Assembly: GCA_024641245.1 (NCBI GenBank)
Contig: JAHEDK010000002.1
Location: forward strand, 102,957-166,956
DNA from: Actinomycetes bacterium
GTDB taxonomy: Bacteria > Actinomycetota > Acidimicrobiia > Spongiisociales > JAHEDJ01
Length of the DNA: 64,000 bases
Direction of reading: 5' to 3'
Part shown: in pieces, positions 37,357 through 46,733 of the stretch
How the letters are laid out: each line of letters begins with the position of its first letter
Position numbering within the stretch: position 1 is the stretch's first letter
The notes under the pieces: generated by a model
Databases searched by the model: none
What the model was told of the DNA's origin: nothing
The model's input: only the letters and a program-made list of their open reading frames with translations
Program-made: the position numbers and the translations under genes

Positions 37357-37421
37357 ACGGTCTTCAAAACCGATGAGGCGGCGAAAGCCGCATGGCGGGT
37401 TCGATTCCCGTCCGCCTCCGC
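37357..37421 (+). repeat. attR, displaced 3' half of tRNA-Sec
   Basis: 65-nt copy of 28308-28372 with one change (A at 37392). It is followed by CA, so the tRNA end reads CTCC-G-CCA: the displaced part encodes CCA, whereas the intact gene does not. It lacks a 5' half and cannot form a tRNA. Confidence 0.85.
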
Positions 37422-37494
37422 CAACGACAGTCCCTGGGTCATCGGCACCACGCCGTCGACTCCTGGCCTGTCGTGTAGAGATGACCGGGGCGGG

Positions 37495-38445
37495 CTACGC
37501 CGGCGGGACTTCACTCCTGCGCAACGTGGGACGCCGGCGAATGTGCTCGTTGGCCGGGTCGAAGGCCCAGTCCCAGAAGGCCGTCTGGGCGCGAGTCGCC
37601 GGGCGATCGGTGTCGCGGGCCATGTAGAGAGTCTTCTCGATGTCAAGACCCTTGACATCAACCACGGCAACCTTCCCGGACTCAACGGCTTCAAGCGCAA
37701 CCATCGCCGACACGAAGGCGATCCCTATTCCCTCTTGCACAGCCATCCGGATCGCTTCAGCGCTTCCAAGGGTCATAACCGTGTTGAGATGATCGAGGCT
37801 CAGATCGTGCCACTCGAGTCCTCGTCGCAAAGCGTCGAGTGTTCCGGACGTCGACTCGCGAACGATGAACTGCTCCTTGAGGAGATCCTCAGGCAGCACC
37901 GCCTCGCCGAGGTTGGCCCACCGATGCTGGGGCGGAACGATCAGAGCGATGGAGTCGGTGAGGAACGGGCGGTACTCGACATCTTTGAACGGGATCCGCA
38001 GGCTGGTCAGCGCGATGTGCGCCTCCCCTCGCCGGAGCGTCTCGAGTGCCGCCGCCCGCGGGGTCACGTGGCAGACGATCTCGACCTGGGGGTGGCGGGC
38101 CATCAGTCCCGACAACAACGCCGGGAGAATGTACTTACCGGCCGTTGTGCTGCATGCGAGTTTCAGAAGGCCGACCACCTCTCCCTGCAGGGAAAGCATC
38201 GTCTCTTCGATACCAATCACCCGCTCGATTGTCTCCCGGGCCATCGGGATGAGCGCCCGCCCCGCTTCAGACAGGGAGATGTGACGGCCCGATCGTAGGA
38301 AGAGCTGAAGCCCGAGCCGATCCTCGAGCGCCTTGATCTGCATACTGATCGCCGGTTGTGATACGCCAAGGCGCCTGCCGGCTTCCGAGAAGTTCTCGGT
38401 CTCAGCGGCCGCGAGGAATACCTGCAGTTCGTTCGTCGTCAACAT
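37495..38445 (-). CDS. LysR-family transcription regulator
   Basis: 316 residues from ATG 38445. N-terminal winged HTH (about 1-60; ELQVFLAAAETENFSEAGRR and SQPAISMQIKALEDRLG), then a LysR effector domain (about 90-295) starting VGLLKLACSTTAGKYILPAL. The CysB/CysL type is a fair guess. The nearest divergent target is the GroES-like/hflX unit (start 38562), 116 nt away, but the effector is unknown. It flanks the element on the chromosomal side. Confidence 0.85.
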   Translation of the reverse strand: MLTTNELQVFLAAAETENFSEAGRRLGVSQPAISMQIKALEDRLGLQLFLRSGRHISLSEAGRALIPMARETIERVIGIEETMLSLQGEVVGLLKLACSTTAGKYILPALLSGLMARHPQVEIVCHVTPRAAALETLRRGEAHIALTSLRIPFKDVEYRPFLTDSIALIVPPQHRWANLGEAVLPEDLLKEQFIVRESTSGTLDALRRGLEWHDLSLDHLNTVMTLGSAEAIRMAVQEGIGIAFVSAMVALEAVESGKVAVVDVKGLDIEKTLYMARDTDRPATRAQTAFWDWAFDPANEHIRRRPTLRRSEVPPA

Positions 38446-38561
38446 AAGCCCATCCTATCGTTCGCAAGTCCCAGCATCCGCCGCACTCGGGATCTTCGGA
38501 TCAGACCGAGCGGGTTCATAATCGAGTTCCCAAAGCGGGCGGCAGGTGGCACCATGGGGCC

Positions 38562-38858
38562 ATGCCGAGTGGTCAGGAAAACGGTTACAAAGTGATGTCC
38601 GGCTGGCGGGTTGGACATCTTCTCGAAGAATCCGCCACCCGATCGGGCCTTCTCGTTCCGGCGGGTTCGGAAAAGTCCAACGACGCGCTGGCGCTCGTCG
38701 ACGTCGACACGCGGCTTCAGTTCTGGGCGGTTCCGACCGGAGCCTGGCGCTTCCTCTGGCCGGCGACCGGCGAAGTGGTCGTGGCAGTACGGGAATCGCA
38801 GATCATCGCCGAGCAGAAGCCCGAAGACTCCCACGACGAGAACGGCCACTACCTGTGA
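38562..38858 (+). CDS. Small GroES-like protein
   Basis: 98 residues from ATG 38562; a second ATG at codon 12 (MSGWRVGHLLEE) is possible. GWRVGHLLEESATRSGLLVP recalls the first strand of GroES (E..x..T.SG..LP), and AWRFLWPATGEVVVAVRESQ followed by IIAEQ its C-terminal part (GxE..hxxxxEhhhhRExDIhA). I infer a divergent co-chaperonin-type beta fold. The mobile loop looks short and no groEL is adjacent. The stop overlaps the hflX start (GTGA). Confidence 0.55.
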   Translation: MPSGQENGYKVMSGWRVGHLLEESATRSGLLVPAGSEKSNDALALVDVDTRLQFWAVPTGAWRFLWPATGEVVVAVRESQIIAEQKPEDSHDENGHYL

Positions 38859-40153
38859 CGACGGGCAGAGGCGGACGCAGGCTCACCGCCACCGTCACCG
38901 ACCTAGAGGTCGTCGAGCAAAGGGCATACCTGATAGGCGTGGCGACCTCATCGGCCGGAACAGAGTCCGCCGAGCGATCACTTGCCGAGCTAGGCCGGCT
39001 CACCGAAACGGCCGGATCGGACCCGGTATTCACGGAGCTGCTCACCCGGGCGGAGCTCGAACCCGGCCTACTCATCGGCAAGGGTCAAGCCCAGCGTGCC
39101 GTCGAACTCAGCAAGACGCTCGACATCGATGTCGTCGTGTTCGACAACTCGCTGAGCCCAGCACAGCAAAGGAACCTCCAGTCGATGTTCGAGTGCGACG
39201 TCGTCGACCGGCAAGCCGTGATCCTTGACATATTCGCCCAGCACGCCTCGAGCCGGGCCGGAATGCTCCAGGTTGAACTGGCGCTGCTCGAGTACTACCT
39301 CCCCCGCCTGCGGGGCAAGGGGATCGAGCTCAGCCGGCAAGCCGGCGGCATCGGAACCCGCGGCCCGGGTGAGACGAAGCTCGAAACCGACCGGCGGCGC
39401 ATCCTGCAGCGGATCTCACGTCTCAAGCGAGAACTCAAGGAGGTTGCCGCAACTCGCCACACCCAGCGCAAGGCCAGAATCCGTTCGAAGCTCCCGGTGG
39501 TGGCGTTGGTCGGATACACGAACGCCGGAAAATCGACTTTGCTGAATCAGATAACCGACGCAGACGTGCTCGTTGAAGACCAATTGTTCTCAACGCTCGA
39601 CTCGTCGGTTCGTCGAGCAGAGCTCCCGGGTGGGACGCCCACTCTGTTCTCCGACACCGTCGGATTCATTCGCGATCTCCCCCACCAGCTCGTCGAAGCG
39701 TTTCAATCGACCCTTGATGAAGTGCACAATGCAGATCTGCTGCTCCACGTCGTCGACGGGTCAGACCCGGACGCGGACACCCAGATCACGGCCGTTCGAT
39801 CGGTCCTCGGGGAGATCGGCGCCGCGCAGGTCCCGGAACTGTTCGTCATCAACAAGGTGGACCGGGCCAACCCACAAGCGGTCCAGCGCCTGGTGGCCAT
39901 GCACGACGGTGTGGCCATCTCCGCCAGCACCGGCGCGGGGGTTCATGCTCTCCTCGAAGTCATCGAACGTGACCTCACTGCTACTGCCTACCGGGTTACC
40001 CTCGAAATCCCGTACGACCGTGGTGATCTGCTGGCGCTCTTGCATCGAAACGGGGCTGTCATCGAGGAGTCACACACCGAAGCGGGCACCCTGGTGGAAG
40101 CCCGCTTGCGGGGCGACATGGCCACCCGCTTCGAAGCGTGGCTGGTCGAGTAA
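38855..40153 (+). CDS. hflX: GTPase HflX
   Basis: 432 residues from GTG 38855. The N-terminal HflX domain contains SAGMLQ-like SRAGMLQVELALLEYYLPRL and GGIGTRGPGETKLETDRR; the G domain has P-loop GYTNAGKSTLLN (about 220-231), DTVGFIRDLP and NKVD. HflX binds the 50S subunit and rescues or splits stalled ribosomes, for example in heat stress or antibiotic exposure. Translational coupling to the GroES-like gene makes a joint stress role possible. Confidence 0.92.
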   Translation: MTTGRGGRRLTATVTDLEVVEQRAYLIGVATSSAGTESAERSLAELGRLTETAGSDPVFTELLTRAELEPGLLIGKGQAQRAVELSKTLDIDVVVFDNSLSPAQQRNLQSMFECDVVDRQAVILDIFAQHASSRAGMLQVELALLEYYLPRLRGKGIELSRQAGGIGTRGPGETKLETDRRRILQRISRLKRELKEVAATRHTQRKARIRSKLPVVALVGYTNAGKSTLLNQITDADVLVEDQLFSTLDSSVRRAELPGGTPTLFSDTVGFIRDLPHQLVEAFQSTLDEVHNADLLLHVVDGSDPDADTQITAVRSVLGEIGAAQVPELFVINKVDRANPQAVQRLVAMHDGVAISASTGAGVHALLEVIERDLTATAYRVTLEIPYDRGDLLALLHRNGAVIEESHTEAGTLVEARLRGDMATRFEAWLVE

Positions 40154-40188
40154 CAAGGACGGCGCACGCTTTGTTGCGGGCCGGGCGA

Positions 40189-40932
40189 TCAACCCTCCCT
40201 GACGAGGTCCCTGAGGATCCCGGCGATCTCGTGGGCAGAACGAACCGCGGATGCAAGGTGGTCTCGCGCGGAGCGGAGGTCCGCATGGGCACCCTCGATC
40301 ACTCCCTGTGCAGGGACCGGCCAATCGGGGGGCTCGAGCGGTAGAACCGTGTCGGGCACAGGGTCGGCCAGCGCCGAACTCTGACGAATTGAAGAAACCA
40401 TCTCCGCCAGGGCCTCCTCAGCCTCCGAGGTGTCGTAACCAGCTTCGCCAACCCGGTCAATTGCCTCCTGCAATGCTTCACCGCCGACTTCTGCCCGAGC
40501 GGTGCCGGCCACGATGATGTCGGCAACCGCCACCAGATACGCCTTCGGCACAACGACGGCGTAGATCCGGTAGTCCTCGAAGATCTGTGGGATCAGATCC
40601 CAGAGTTCGGCAAGCGTGTCGGCTGCTTCGATGTCGCGGTCGAGCGCGGTCAGGCCGGCCGCAGATGAGGAAAGCTCATCGAGCAGAACCCGCTCATGCG
40701 CATCCGTCAGATGCTCCTTTTCTTGCAGGGCCCCGTCGACGCGCTCGATCGTATCGAGCCGTTTCTCAATTGCATTCCCCGCCCGGTCTTTCAGATTCCC
40801 GATGATGCGCTCGACGGCATCACCCGTTTCGGAGGCGGTCTCTGTTGCGGAGGCAGGCTCCTGCGCCAGCGCGATGGCGGGCAGTGCGCTCACGACGAGC
40901 AGCGCCGCCAGCAAGATGGACAACGTTTTCAT
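40189..40932 (-). CDS. Secreted helical protein of unknown function
   Basis: 247 residues. Signal peptide about 1-23 (LLAALLVVSALPAIALA), then an Ala/Glu-rich helical protein with likely coiled coil around 35-95 and 150-175. No catalytic motif. Its start overlaps the stop of the upstream lipoprotein gene by 4 nt (ATGA), so they form a two-gene unit of exported proteins. Converges with hflX. Confidence 0.7.
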   Translation of the reverse strand: MKTLSILLAALLVVSALPAIALAQEPASATETASETGDAVERIIGNLKDRAGNAIEKRLDTIERVDGALQEKEHLTDAHERVLLDELSSSAAGLTALDRDIEAADTLAELWDLIPQIFEDYRIYAVVVPKAYLVAVADIIVAGTARAEVGGEALQEAIDRVGEAGYDTSEAEEALAEMVSSIRQSSALADPVPDTVLPLEPPDWPVPAQGVIEGAHADLRSARDHLASAVRSAHEIAGILRDLVREG

Positions 40933-41297
40933 GGCTTGAACTCTCCTTCGGTTTGATTCATCGCTGCCCCAAGATTCCCGAACAACCCATCGAGCTCACC
41001 CATGAGCACATCGAGTTCAGACAAATCGAGGTTCACGTCGGAAAGGGTCGTGGATGGTTGGTAGGCGACCGGTGCGTGTGTGGTCGTCGTCGGAGTCGTC
41101 GGTTCCTCTGCCGGATCCGGGACCAACCCGGCAGGCCGGGTCTCGTCGGCGATCGGGAAGGGGACTCGATCGGTCTCCGCCGTAGCGACAACCGAAGCAC
41201 CCGGGGTCGCCACCGGCTCGCCGTCCGGTTCGGCGGCCCGCCATGTGCCGCAGGCAGCCAGCATCAGCACCGCCGCCAGGGCCAGAACTCGTTTCAT
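40929..41297 (-). CDS. Small lipoprotein
   Basis: 122 residues from ATG 41297 with AAGGAGTGC upstream. Signal peptide with lipobox LMLAAC (Cys16). The mature part is short, Thr/Pro-rich (TTPTTTTHAP), with a final acidic helix (DLSELDVLMGELDGLFGNLG). Likely membrane-anchored and unstructured for most of its length. It is coupled to the secreted helical protein downstream. Confidence 0.72.
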   Translation of the reverse strand: MKRVLALAAVLMLAACGTWRAAEPDGEPVATPGASVVATAETDRVPFPIADETRPAGLVPDPAEEPTTPTTTTHAPVAYQPSTTLSDVNLDLSELDVLMGELDGLFGNLGAAMNQTEGEFKP

Positions 41298-41439
41298 TGC
41301 ACTCCTTCCAACTCCGTGTCTGCTCATAGCATCGGGGGAAGGGATCAGGGCACTGTTGGCAACGAGTAAGAAGAATGTAAGAAAGAGCAATCGGCAATTG
41401 GCGGCGAGCGGGACAGGCAGCTCTGCTCTTGACGATTGG

Positions 41440-42183
41440 TCAGATGAGGGCGGCTGCCGAAAGGGCCGCTCCGACGATGCCGGCGTTGTTGCGTAGCTGG
41501 GCCGGAACGATCGGGGTAGAGCAATGGAGATAGTGCTCGAATCTCCCGAGCCTCCTGCTCACCCCGCCGCCGAGAATGAATAGATCGGGAGAGATCACGC
41601 GTTCAACGTAGCGCAGGTACTCGCCGACCCTGGTGCCCCAGGACTCCCACGACAAGTTGGCGTCCTTCCGAACCCGCGCCGAGGCGTAGTCTTCTGCTTC
41701 GCCGCCTTTGAACTCGAAATGGCCGAATTCCGTATTCGGCACGAGCACGCCGTCGACGAACAAGGCGCTCCCGATCCCCGTCCCGAAAGTGAGTAAACAG
41801 ACCAGACCGGCTACTTCTTTCGCGGCTCCGTAGGTCAACTCGGCGATTCCTGCCGCGTCTGCATCGTTCAGCAGTGCCACCGGAGTGCGCAGTCGTCGCT
41901 CGAGCAGGGCCCGGCCGTCTACGCCGATCCAACTTTCGTCGATATTGGCCGCCGTCCCGACTACCCCGTGGCGAACAACGGAGGGAAGAGTGCAACCGAC
42001 CGGGCCCTCATGTTGAAAGAACTCGACGATTCGGGCAACAACGTCAACGACGGCTGCCGGTGTCGAGGGTTGGGGCGTATCGATGCGATGTCGCTCCCCC
42101 ACCAGCGTGCCGGCCGACAGATCGACCGGCGCACCCTTGATGCCCGATCCTCCGATGTCGACTCCCAACACAAATCGTTCCAC
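41440..42183 (-). CDS. ppgK: Polyphosphate glucokinase (ROK family)
   Basis: 247 residues from GTG 42183 ([17 protein letters not shown]). ROK-family kinase with phosphate-1 loop [14 protein letters not shown], the catalytic segment [32 protein letters not shown] and [13 protein letters not shown]. This set is characteristic of actinobacterial strictly polyphosphate-dependent glucokinase, which makes glucose 6-phosphate using polyphosphate. It is divergent from gnd 61 nt away, so sugar entry and the oxidative pentose phosphate pathway share a control region. Confidence 0.88.
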   Translation of the reverse strand: MERFVLGVDIGGSGIKGAPVDLSAGTLVGERHRIDTPQPSTPAAVVDVVARIVEFFQHEGPVGCTLPSVVRHGVVGTAANIDESWIGVDGRALLERRLRTPVALLNDADAAGIAELTYGAAKEVAGLVCLLTFGTGIGSALFVDGVLVPNTEFGHFEFKGGEAEDYASARVRKDANLSWESWGTRVGEYLRYVERVISPDLFILGGGVSRRLGRFEHYLHCSTPIVPAQLRNNAGIVGAALSAAALI

Positions 42184-42244
42184 GATCGGAACTGTACCCG
42201 ATGGCGGTAGCCTGCCCCACAGGCCAATCTTCAGGAGATCCAGC

Positions 42245-43750
42245 ATGCCCGGCACAGCAGACATCGGCCTCATCGGCCTCGCCGTCATGGGGCAGAACCT
42301 CGTTCTGAACATGAACGACCACGGCTACGTGGTGGCGGTCTTCAACAGAACGCCTGTCAGGGTCGATGAGTTCATCGCCGGATCGGCAGCCGGAACGAAT
42401 GTGATCGGCACGCACTCTCTCGACGAGTTGGTGGGCAACTTGGCTACGCCACGCCGGGTCATGCTGATGATCAAAGCGGGAAGCGCGGTCGATGCGGTCA
42501 TCGAGGAATTGCTACCCCTACTCGAAGCGGGCGACATCATCATCGATGGGGGTAACTCGCACTTCTCCGACACAGTCCGCCGGACTGCCCACGTCGAGGA
42601 ACGCGGCCTTCGGTTCATCGGCACGGGCATATCGGGCGGCGAGGACGGGGCGAGGAACGGCCCTTCGATCATGCCCGGCGGAAGCAAGGACGCCTGGCCG
42701 TTCGTCCGGGAGATCTTCCAGTCGGTGGCGGCCAAAGTGGAGGATGGCACGCCGTGCTGCGATTGGGTCGGATCGGACGGCGCAGGTCATTTCGTCAAGA
42801 TGGTGCACAACGGCATCGAGTACGGCGACATGCAGGTGATCGCAGAGGCCTACCACCTCATGAATACCGGCCTCGGTTTGGGCCACGACGAAATGAGCGC
42901 GGTGTTCCAGTCGTGGGGAGCGGGGGAACTCGACTCCTACCTCATTGAGATCACAGGCGAAATCCTCAGGTTTCGAGACGAACGTGGCGAACCGCTGCTC
43001 GAGCGAATCCTCGATGCCGCCGGCCAGAAGGGGACCGGTAAATGGACGGCCAACGCGGCCCTCGATCTCGGCATGCCGGTCACCCTCGTTGCTGAAGCCG
43101 TCTTTGCCAGGATCTTGTCCGCCCTCAAGGACGAGCGAGTTGCCGCCGCCGCGCAGTTGGGCTCCGGCGTCGGGTTCATCGACGAGACGGACTTGCGCAA
43201 CACCTTCAACTCTGCCGACGATGAAGGCGATGCAGCCCTGCGCAGTCGCTTCATCAGTGCGATCCGCGACGCTCTCTACGCGTCGAAGATCGTCTCATAC
43301 GCCCAGGGGTTCATGCTCCTGCGCGCCGCCGCCGAAGAGCATGGCTGGGACCTCGACTACGGGCGTATCGCTTCCCTGTGGCGTGAAGGGTGCATCATTC
43401 GCGCAGCATTCCTCGACGAAATCACCGCGGCCTTCCGCCAGAATCCACAAATCGTCAACCTGATGCTGGACGGCTTTTTTGCTGCGGCCCTCGCTCGAGC
43501 AGAGTCAGGATGGCGCACCGTCATCACCACCGCGGTGACACACGGAATCCCGGTCCCGGCATACTCGACGGCGCTGGCGTTTTACGACGGATACCGGACC
43601 GAGCAGCTGCCCGCCAACCTGATCCAGGCCCAGCGCGACTACTTCGGCGCACATACCTACGAACGAACCGACCGACCGCGCGGCGAGTTCTTCCACACGA
43701 ACTGGACCGGACGGGGCGGAGACACCACGGCCGGAACATACGACGCGTAG
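42245..43750 (+). CDS. gnd: 6-phosphogluconate dehydrogenase, decarboxylating
   Basis: 501 residues from ATG 42245. Rossmann start [54 protein letters not shown] with the substrate loop, and [13 protein letters not shown] with catalytic Lys and Asn; full length. It oxidises 6-phosphogluconate to ribulose 5-phosphate and CO2 with NADP (the FNRT pattern at the end of strand 2 fits NADP). Divergent with ppgK. Stop at 43750; a large inverted repeat follows after 133 nt. Confidence 0.93.
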   Translation: MPGTADIGLIGLAVMGQNLVLNMNDHGYVVAVFNRTPVRVDEFIAGSAAGTNVIGTHSLDELVGNLATPRRVMLMIKAGSAVDAVIEELLPLLEAGDIIIDGGNSHFSDTVRRTAHVEERGLRFIGTGISGGEDGARNGPSIMPGGSKDAWPFVREIFQSVAAKVEDGTPCCDWVGSDGAGHFVKMVHNGIEYGDMQVIAEAYHLMNTGLGLGHDEMSAVFQSWGAGELDSYLIEITGEILRFRDERGEPLLERILDAAGQKGTGKWTANAALDLGMPVTLVAEAVFARILSALKDERVAAAAQLGSGVGFIDETDLRNTFNSADDEGDAALRSRFISAIRDALYASKIVSYAQGFMLLRAAAEEHGWDLDYGRIASLWREGCIIRAAFLDEITAAFRQNPQIVNLMLDGFFAAALARAESGWRTVITTAVTHGIPVPAYSTALAFYDGYRTEQLPANLIQAQRDYFGAHTYERTDRPRGEFFHTNWTGRGGDTTAGTYDA

Positions 43751-43883
43751 TCTCCACCGGTTGTCGAGCTTCCCGTGAAGGGCAGGCGGCGTCAGGCAGA
43801 CACGCCGCTGACGGACCCGACCCTTGGGGCTGATCCGAGCAGACGGATCCAGCGACAACGGGCGGTGGGATCGGTGAAGAAGG

Positions 43884-43942
43884 GGAACGTTCGACGGCGG
43901 TGCAACTTGGGGAGGCTGGGGACCACCGCCGTCGAACGTTCC
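43884..43942. repeat. Perfect 19-bp inverted repeat
   Basis: GGAACGTTCGACGGCGGTG (43884-43902) and its exact reverse complement (43924-43942) with a 21-nt loop, in the 407-nt gap between gnd and the aminopeptidase gene. Each arm contains the palindrome GAACGTTC. No T-tract follows. It could be a hairpin RNA, a stabiliser of the gnd transcript or a protein binding site. Nothing else supported lies in 43751-44157; the minus-strand frames there look like shadows. Confidence 0.7.
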
Positions 43943-44157
43943 AAGGAGGTCTCAGACGGGCGGTCACTCCCACCTGCGGCATCACACCAACAACCTCTGA
44001 CGTAAAGGTACGGCACGAAGGGCAAACGGGAAGGCAAGGGCAGGTTAAGGAAGGGATAAGGTAATTGGGTAGCCCGTACGCCTCGACCGAACCGTCTGGC
44101 CCGGCCTACATGGCCACCGCTACCATTGATCACCGCCCAGCCGTATCCAGGAGCATC

Positions 44158-46707
44158 GTGTCCACCGAACACCGACTTCCCCGCACAGCCTTCCCGCGCC
44201 GCTACGACCTCACCCTCGAGCCGGATATCTCCACCTCGTCGTTTACGGGCACAGAGATCGTCACGGTCGATGTCATCGAGCCGCTCGAAACCCTCACGCT
44301 GAACGCCATCGAACTCGACATTGATTCCGCCTCGCTCGTCGGCGGTGACGGAATACCGCGTGAGGCAACCATCAGTTACGACGAACCCAACGAGCGAATT
44401 ACCGTCACGCCACTCACCGCTATCGAGTCGGGCGAGTGGGCACTCCACTTGTCCTTCAGTGGCACCTTGAACGACCAGCTACGGGGCTTCTATCGCAGCA
44501 CCTTCACCGACGAGTCCGGCGGCGAGCAGGTAATCGCCACGACCCAGTTCGAAGCAGCCGACGCTCGCCGAGCGTTTCCCTGCTGGGACGAACCGGATTT
44601 CAAGGCGGTGTTCTCTATCACGCTGATCGTCCAGGAAGAACTGACGGCCATTTCCAACATGTCGGAGCTGGATCGTAGACCCCGCGGCGACGGTGCGGTT
44701 GTCGTCCGGTTCGCTGATACGCCTGTCATGTCGACCTATCTGGTCGCCTTTGTCGTCGGGCCGCTCGAGATCACCGAACCCGTCGAAGTCGACGGAATAC
44801 CACTTCGGGTTGCGTTCCCGCCCGGCAAAGGCCATCTGACCGACTTCGCCCTCGACATCGGCGCCTACGCCCTCCGCTGGCTCTCGGACTACTACGGCAT
44901 TCCATACCCGGGCGACAAGGTCGACTTCATCGCCATTCCCGATTTCGCGTTCGGTGCGATGGAGAACCTAGGTGCAATCACATATCGAGAGAACGCCGTC
45001 CTCATCGATCCGAAGACAACGGGCCAGTACGAACAGCGCCGGGTGGCCGACGTGATCGCCCACGAACTCGCCCACATGTGGTTCGGTGATCTCGTCACGA
45101 TGAAGTGGTGGAACGGGATTTGGCTGAACGAGGCCTTTGCCTCGTTCATGGAGATGAAGACCGTCGAGTCGTACCGGCCCGACTGGGCACGCTGGTTGGC
45201 CTTCGCCGTCGATCCCGGCGCCGAACGAACCGATTCCATGGATATCGACGCTCTGGCCAGCACGCGAGCGGTCGAATTCGAGGTTCGCTCGCCCGACGAG
45301 GCGAACGAAATGTTCGATCCACTCACCTACGGCAAGGGAGCGGCGCTTCTACGGATGATCGAGCAATACCTGGGAGTCGAATCGTTCCGCGAGGGCGTCG
45401 GCAACTACCTACGCGCCCACGCCTACGGCAACACCGAGACCGAGGACCTGTGGACAGGACTCGACAGCGCCTCGGCCGGCGGTGTCGGCGACATCATGAA
45501 TACGTGGATCCTCCAGGGCGGCTATCCCGAGGTGAGCGTCGAACGCGCCCAGGGTGGTCTGCGAATAACGCAACGGCAGTTCCGCTACGTAGAAGATGCC
45601 TTGGCGGCCAACCTCTGGCAGATCCCGATGCAGATTCGCTTCGGCGCCGGAGGCCAAGAATCGACGGTCAAGCACCTGCTGATCGCCGAATCCGAGCTAG
45701 TTCCGTTTGACGGTCCCATCGACTGGACGATCGTCAACGCCGGCGGGCACGGCTTCTACCGGGTCCGCTACGAAGCATCCCTCCTAAGCGCACTCCAGGC
45801 CAGGCTCGCCGACCTCGATCCGCTCGAACGCTTCACCCTCCTCGACGACACCTGGGCGTTCACGGTCGAGGGGTCCGTGCCAATCGATGAGTTCGCCAGG
45901 CTGGCAGCAGCCTTCCGTGATGAACGAGAGCATGCCGTATGGCAGATGTTGTCTACCCATCTTCTCGAGATGGGCCGGTATGTGCCCGACGACGATCGGT
46001 TTGCGGCCTTCGTACGACGCCTCGTCGGACCGACTGCCGAACGACTCGGATGGGAGCCAGCGGCCGGCGAGGACGACCTGACCCGCCGATTGCGTGGACA
46101 GATCCTCGCCACATACGGGCGCCTCGGAAAAGACGCCGGAACGATCCAACGAGCCAAATCCCTCTTCCGCGACGTCGTTGCCGATCCGGCCATCATCGAT
46201 GCTGAGGTTTCCCTGGCCGTTCTGGCGATTGCCTCCTCACACGGCACCGTTGATGAGTACGAGATGGTCGTCAAGGCCTACGAATCGACCACGAACCCGC
46301 AGCAACAGGTGCGCTACCTACGAACGCTCACCTACTTCCCCGGACTCGACGTCTCAGACCGAACGTTCGAGATGGCGCTCGACGGGCGCATCCGCGGCCA
46401 GGATGGCGGCTGGGTCATCGCCGGCTTGCTCGGCAACCCGTCGACGATGGACCACATCTGGACCAGGGTCACCGAGCAGTGGAAGACTTTGACCGACCTC
46501 CTCCCGCCTGCCACTCAGCGGTATCTCGTCCACAGTCTGCCGGCCATGGTCGAACCGGGCCTGGCCAGACGGGTCGAAGCCTTCTTCTCAGAGACCGGGT
46601 TTCCGGTGGCGGCGAAGTCGCTCGCGCAGAAACTCGAACTCCAGCGAGCCATGGTGGCGCTCGGGCAGCGAGAGGGCCACAACCTGGACATGTTCCTCAG
46701 TCGATGA
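44158..46707 (+). CDS. pepN: M1-family aminopeptidase
   Basis: 849 residues from GTG 44158 (MSTEHRLPRTAFPRRYDL), with AGGAG about 5 nt upstream; the frame is open to 44065 but without a good ribosome site. Exopeptidase motif GAMEN (about 266) and zinc motif HELAHMWFGDLVTMKWWNGI (His302, His306) with NEAF Glu are intact. C-terminal ERAP1-like domain (about 530-849) is complete. It removes N-terminal residues from peptides in the cytoplasm. It is 26 nt upstream of the antiporter gene. Confidence 0.9.
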   Translation: MSTEHRLPRTAFPRRYDLTLEPDISTSSFTGTEIVTVDVIEPLETLTLNAIELDIDSASLVGGDGIPREATISYDEPNERITVTPLTAIESGEWALHLSFSGTLNDQLRGFYRSTFTDESGGEQVIATTQFEAADARRAFPCWDEPDFKAVFSITLIVQEELTAISNMSELDRRPRGDGAVVVRFADTPVMSTYLVAFVVGPLEITEPVEVDGIPLRVAFPPGKGHLTDFALDIGAYALRWLSDYYGIPYPGDKVDFIAIPDFAFGAMENLGAITYRENAVLIDPKTTGQYEQRRVADVIAHELAHMWFGDLVTMKWWNGIWLNEAFASFMEMKTVESYRPDWARWLAFAVDPGAERTDSMDIDALASTRAVEFEVRSPDEANEMFDPLTYGKGAALLRMIEQYLGVESFREGVGNYLRAHAYGNTETEDLWTGLDSASAGGVGDIMNTWILQGGYPEVSVERAQGGLRITQRQFRYVEDALAANLWQIPMQIRFGAGGQESTVKHLLIAESELVPFDGPIDWTIVNAGGHGFYRVRYEASLLSALQARLADLDPLERFTLLDDTWAFTVEGSVPIDEFARLAAAFRDEREHAVWQMLSTHLLEMGRYVPDDDRFAAFVRRLVGPTAERLGWEPAAGEDDLTRRLRGQILATYGRLGKDAGTIQRAKSLFRDVVADPAIIDAEVSLAVLAIASSHGTVDEYEMVVKAYESTTNPQQQVRYLRTLTYFPGLDVSDRTFEMALDGRIRGQDGGWVIAGLLGNPSTMDHIWTRVTEQWKTLTDLLPPATQRYLVHSLPAMVEPGLARRVEAFFSETGFPVAAKSLAQKLELQRAMVALGQREGHNLDMFLSR

Positions 46708-46733
46708 AACTCCCGGACAGAGAGCGACACTAG

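Larger units (their letters stand above)
28308..37421. mobile_element. Integrative mobilizable element in tRNA-Sec (about 9.05 kb)
   Basis: Bounded by a 65-bp direct repeat of the tRNA-Sec 3' part (offset 9049). It carries a tyrosine integrase next to the intact tRNA, a MobF relaxase-helicase, a secreted metzincin, a lipoprotein, a truncated ABC-2 permease and a TacA-TacT toxin-antitoxin pair. There are no type IV secretion or coupling-protein genes, so transfer would need a helper. The cargo at 33-35 kb is visibly less GC-rich than the flanks. No excisionase gene is recognised. Confidence 0.9.

Noticed and set aside
37357-37421. A second tRNA-Sec gene
   Set aside because: It has only the 3' part from the anticodon stem on; no acceptor 5' strand or D arm precedes it, so it is the displaced attR fragment.
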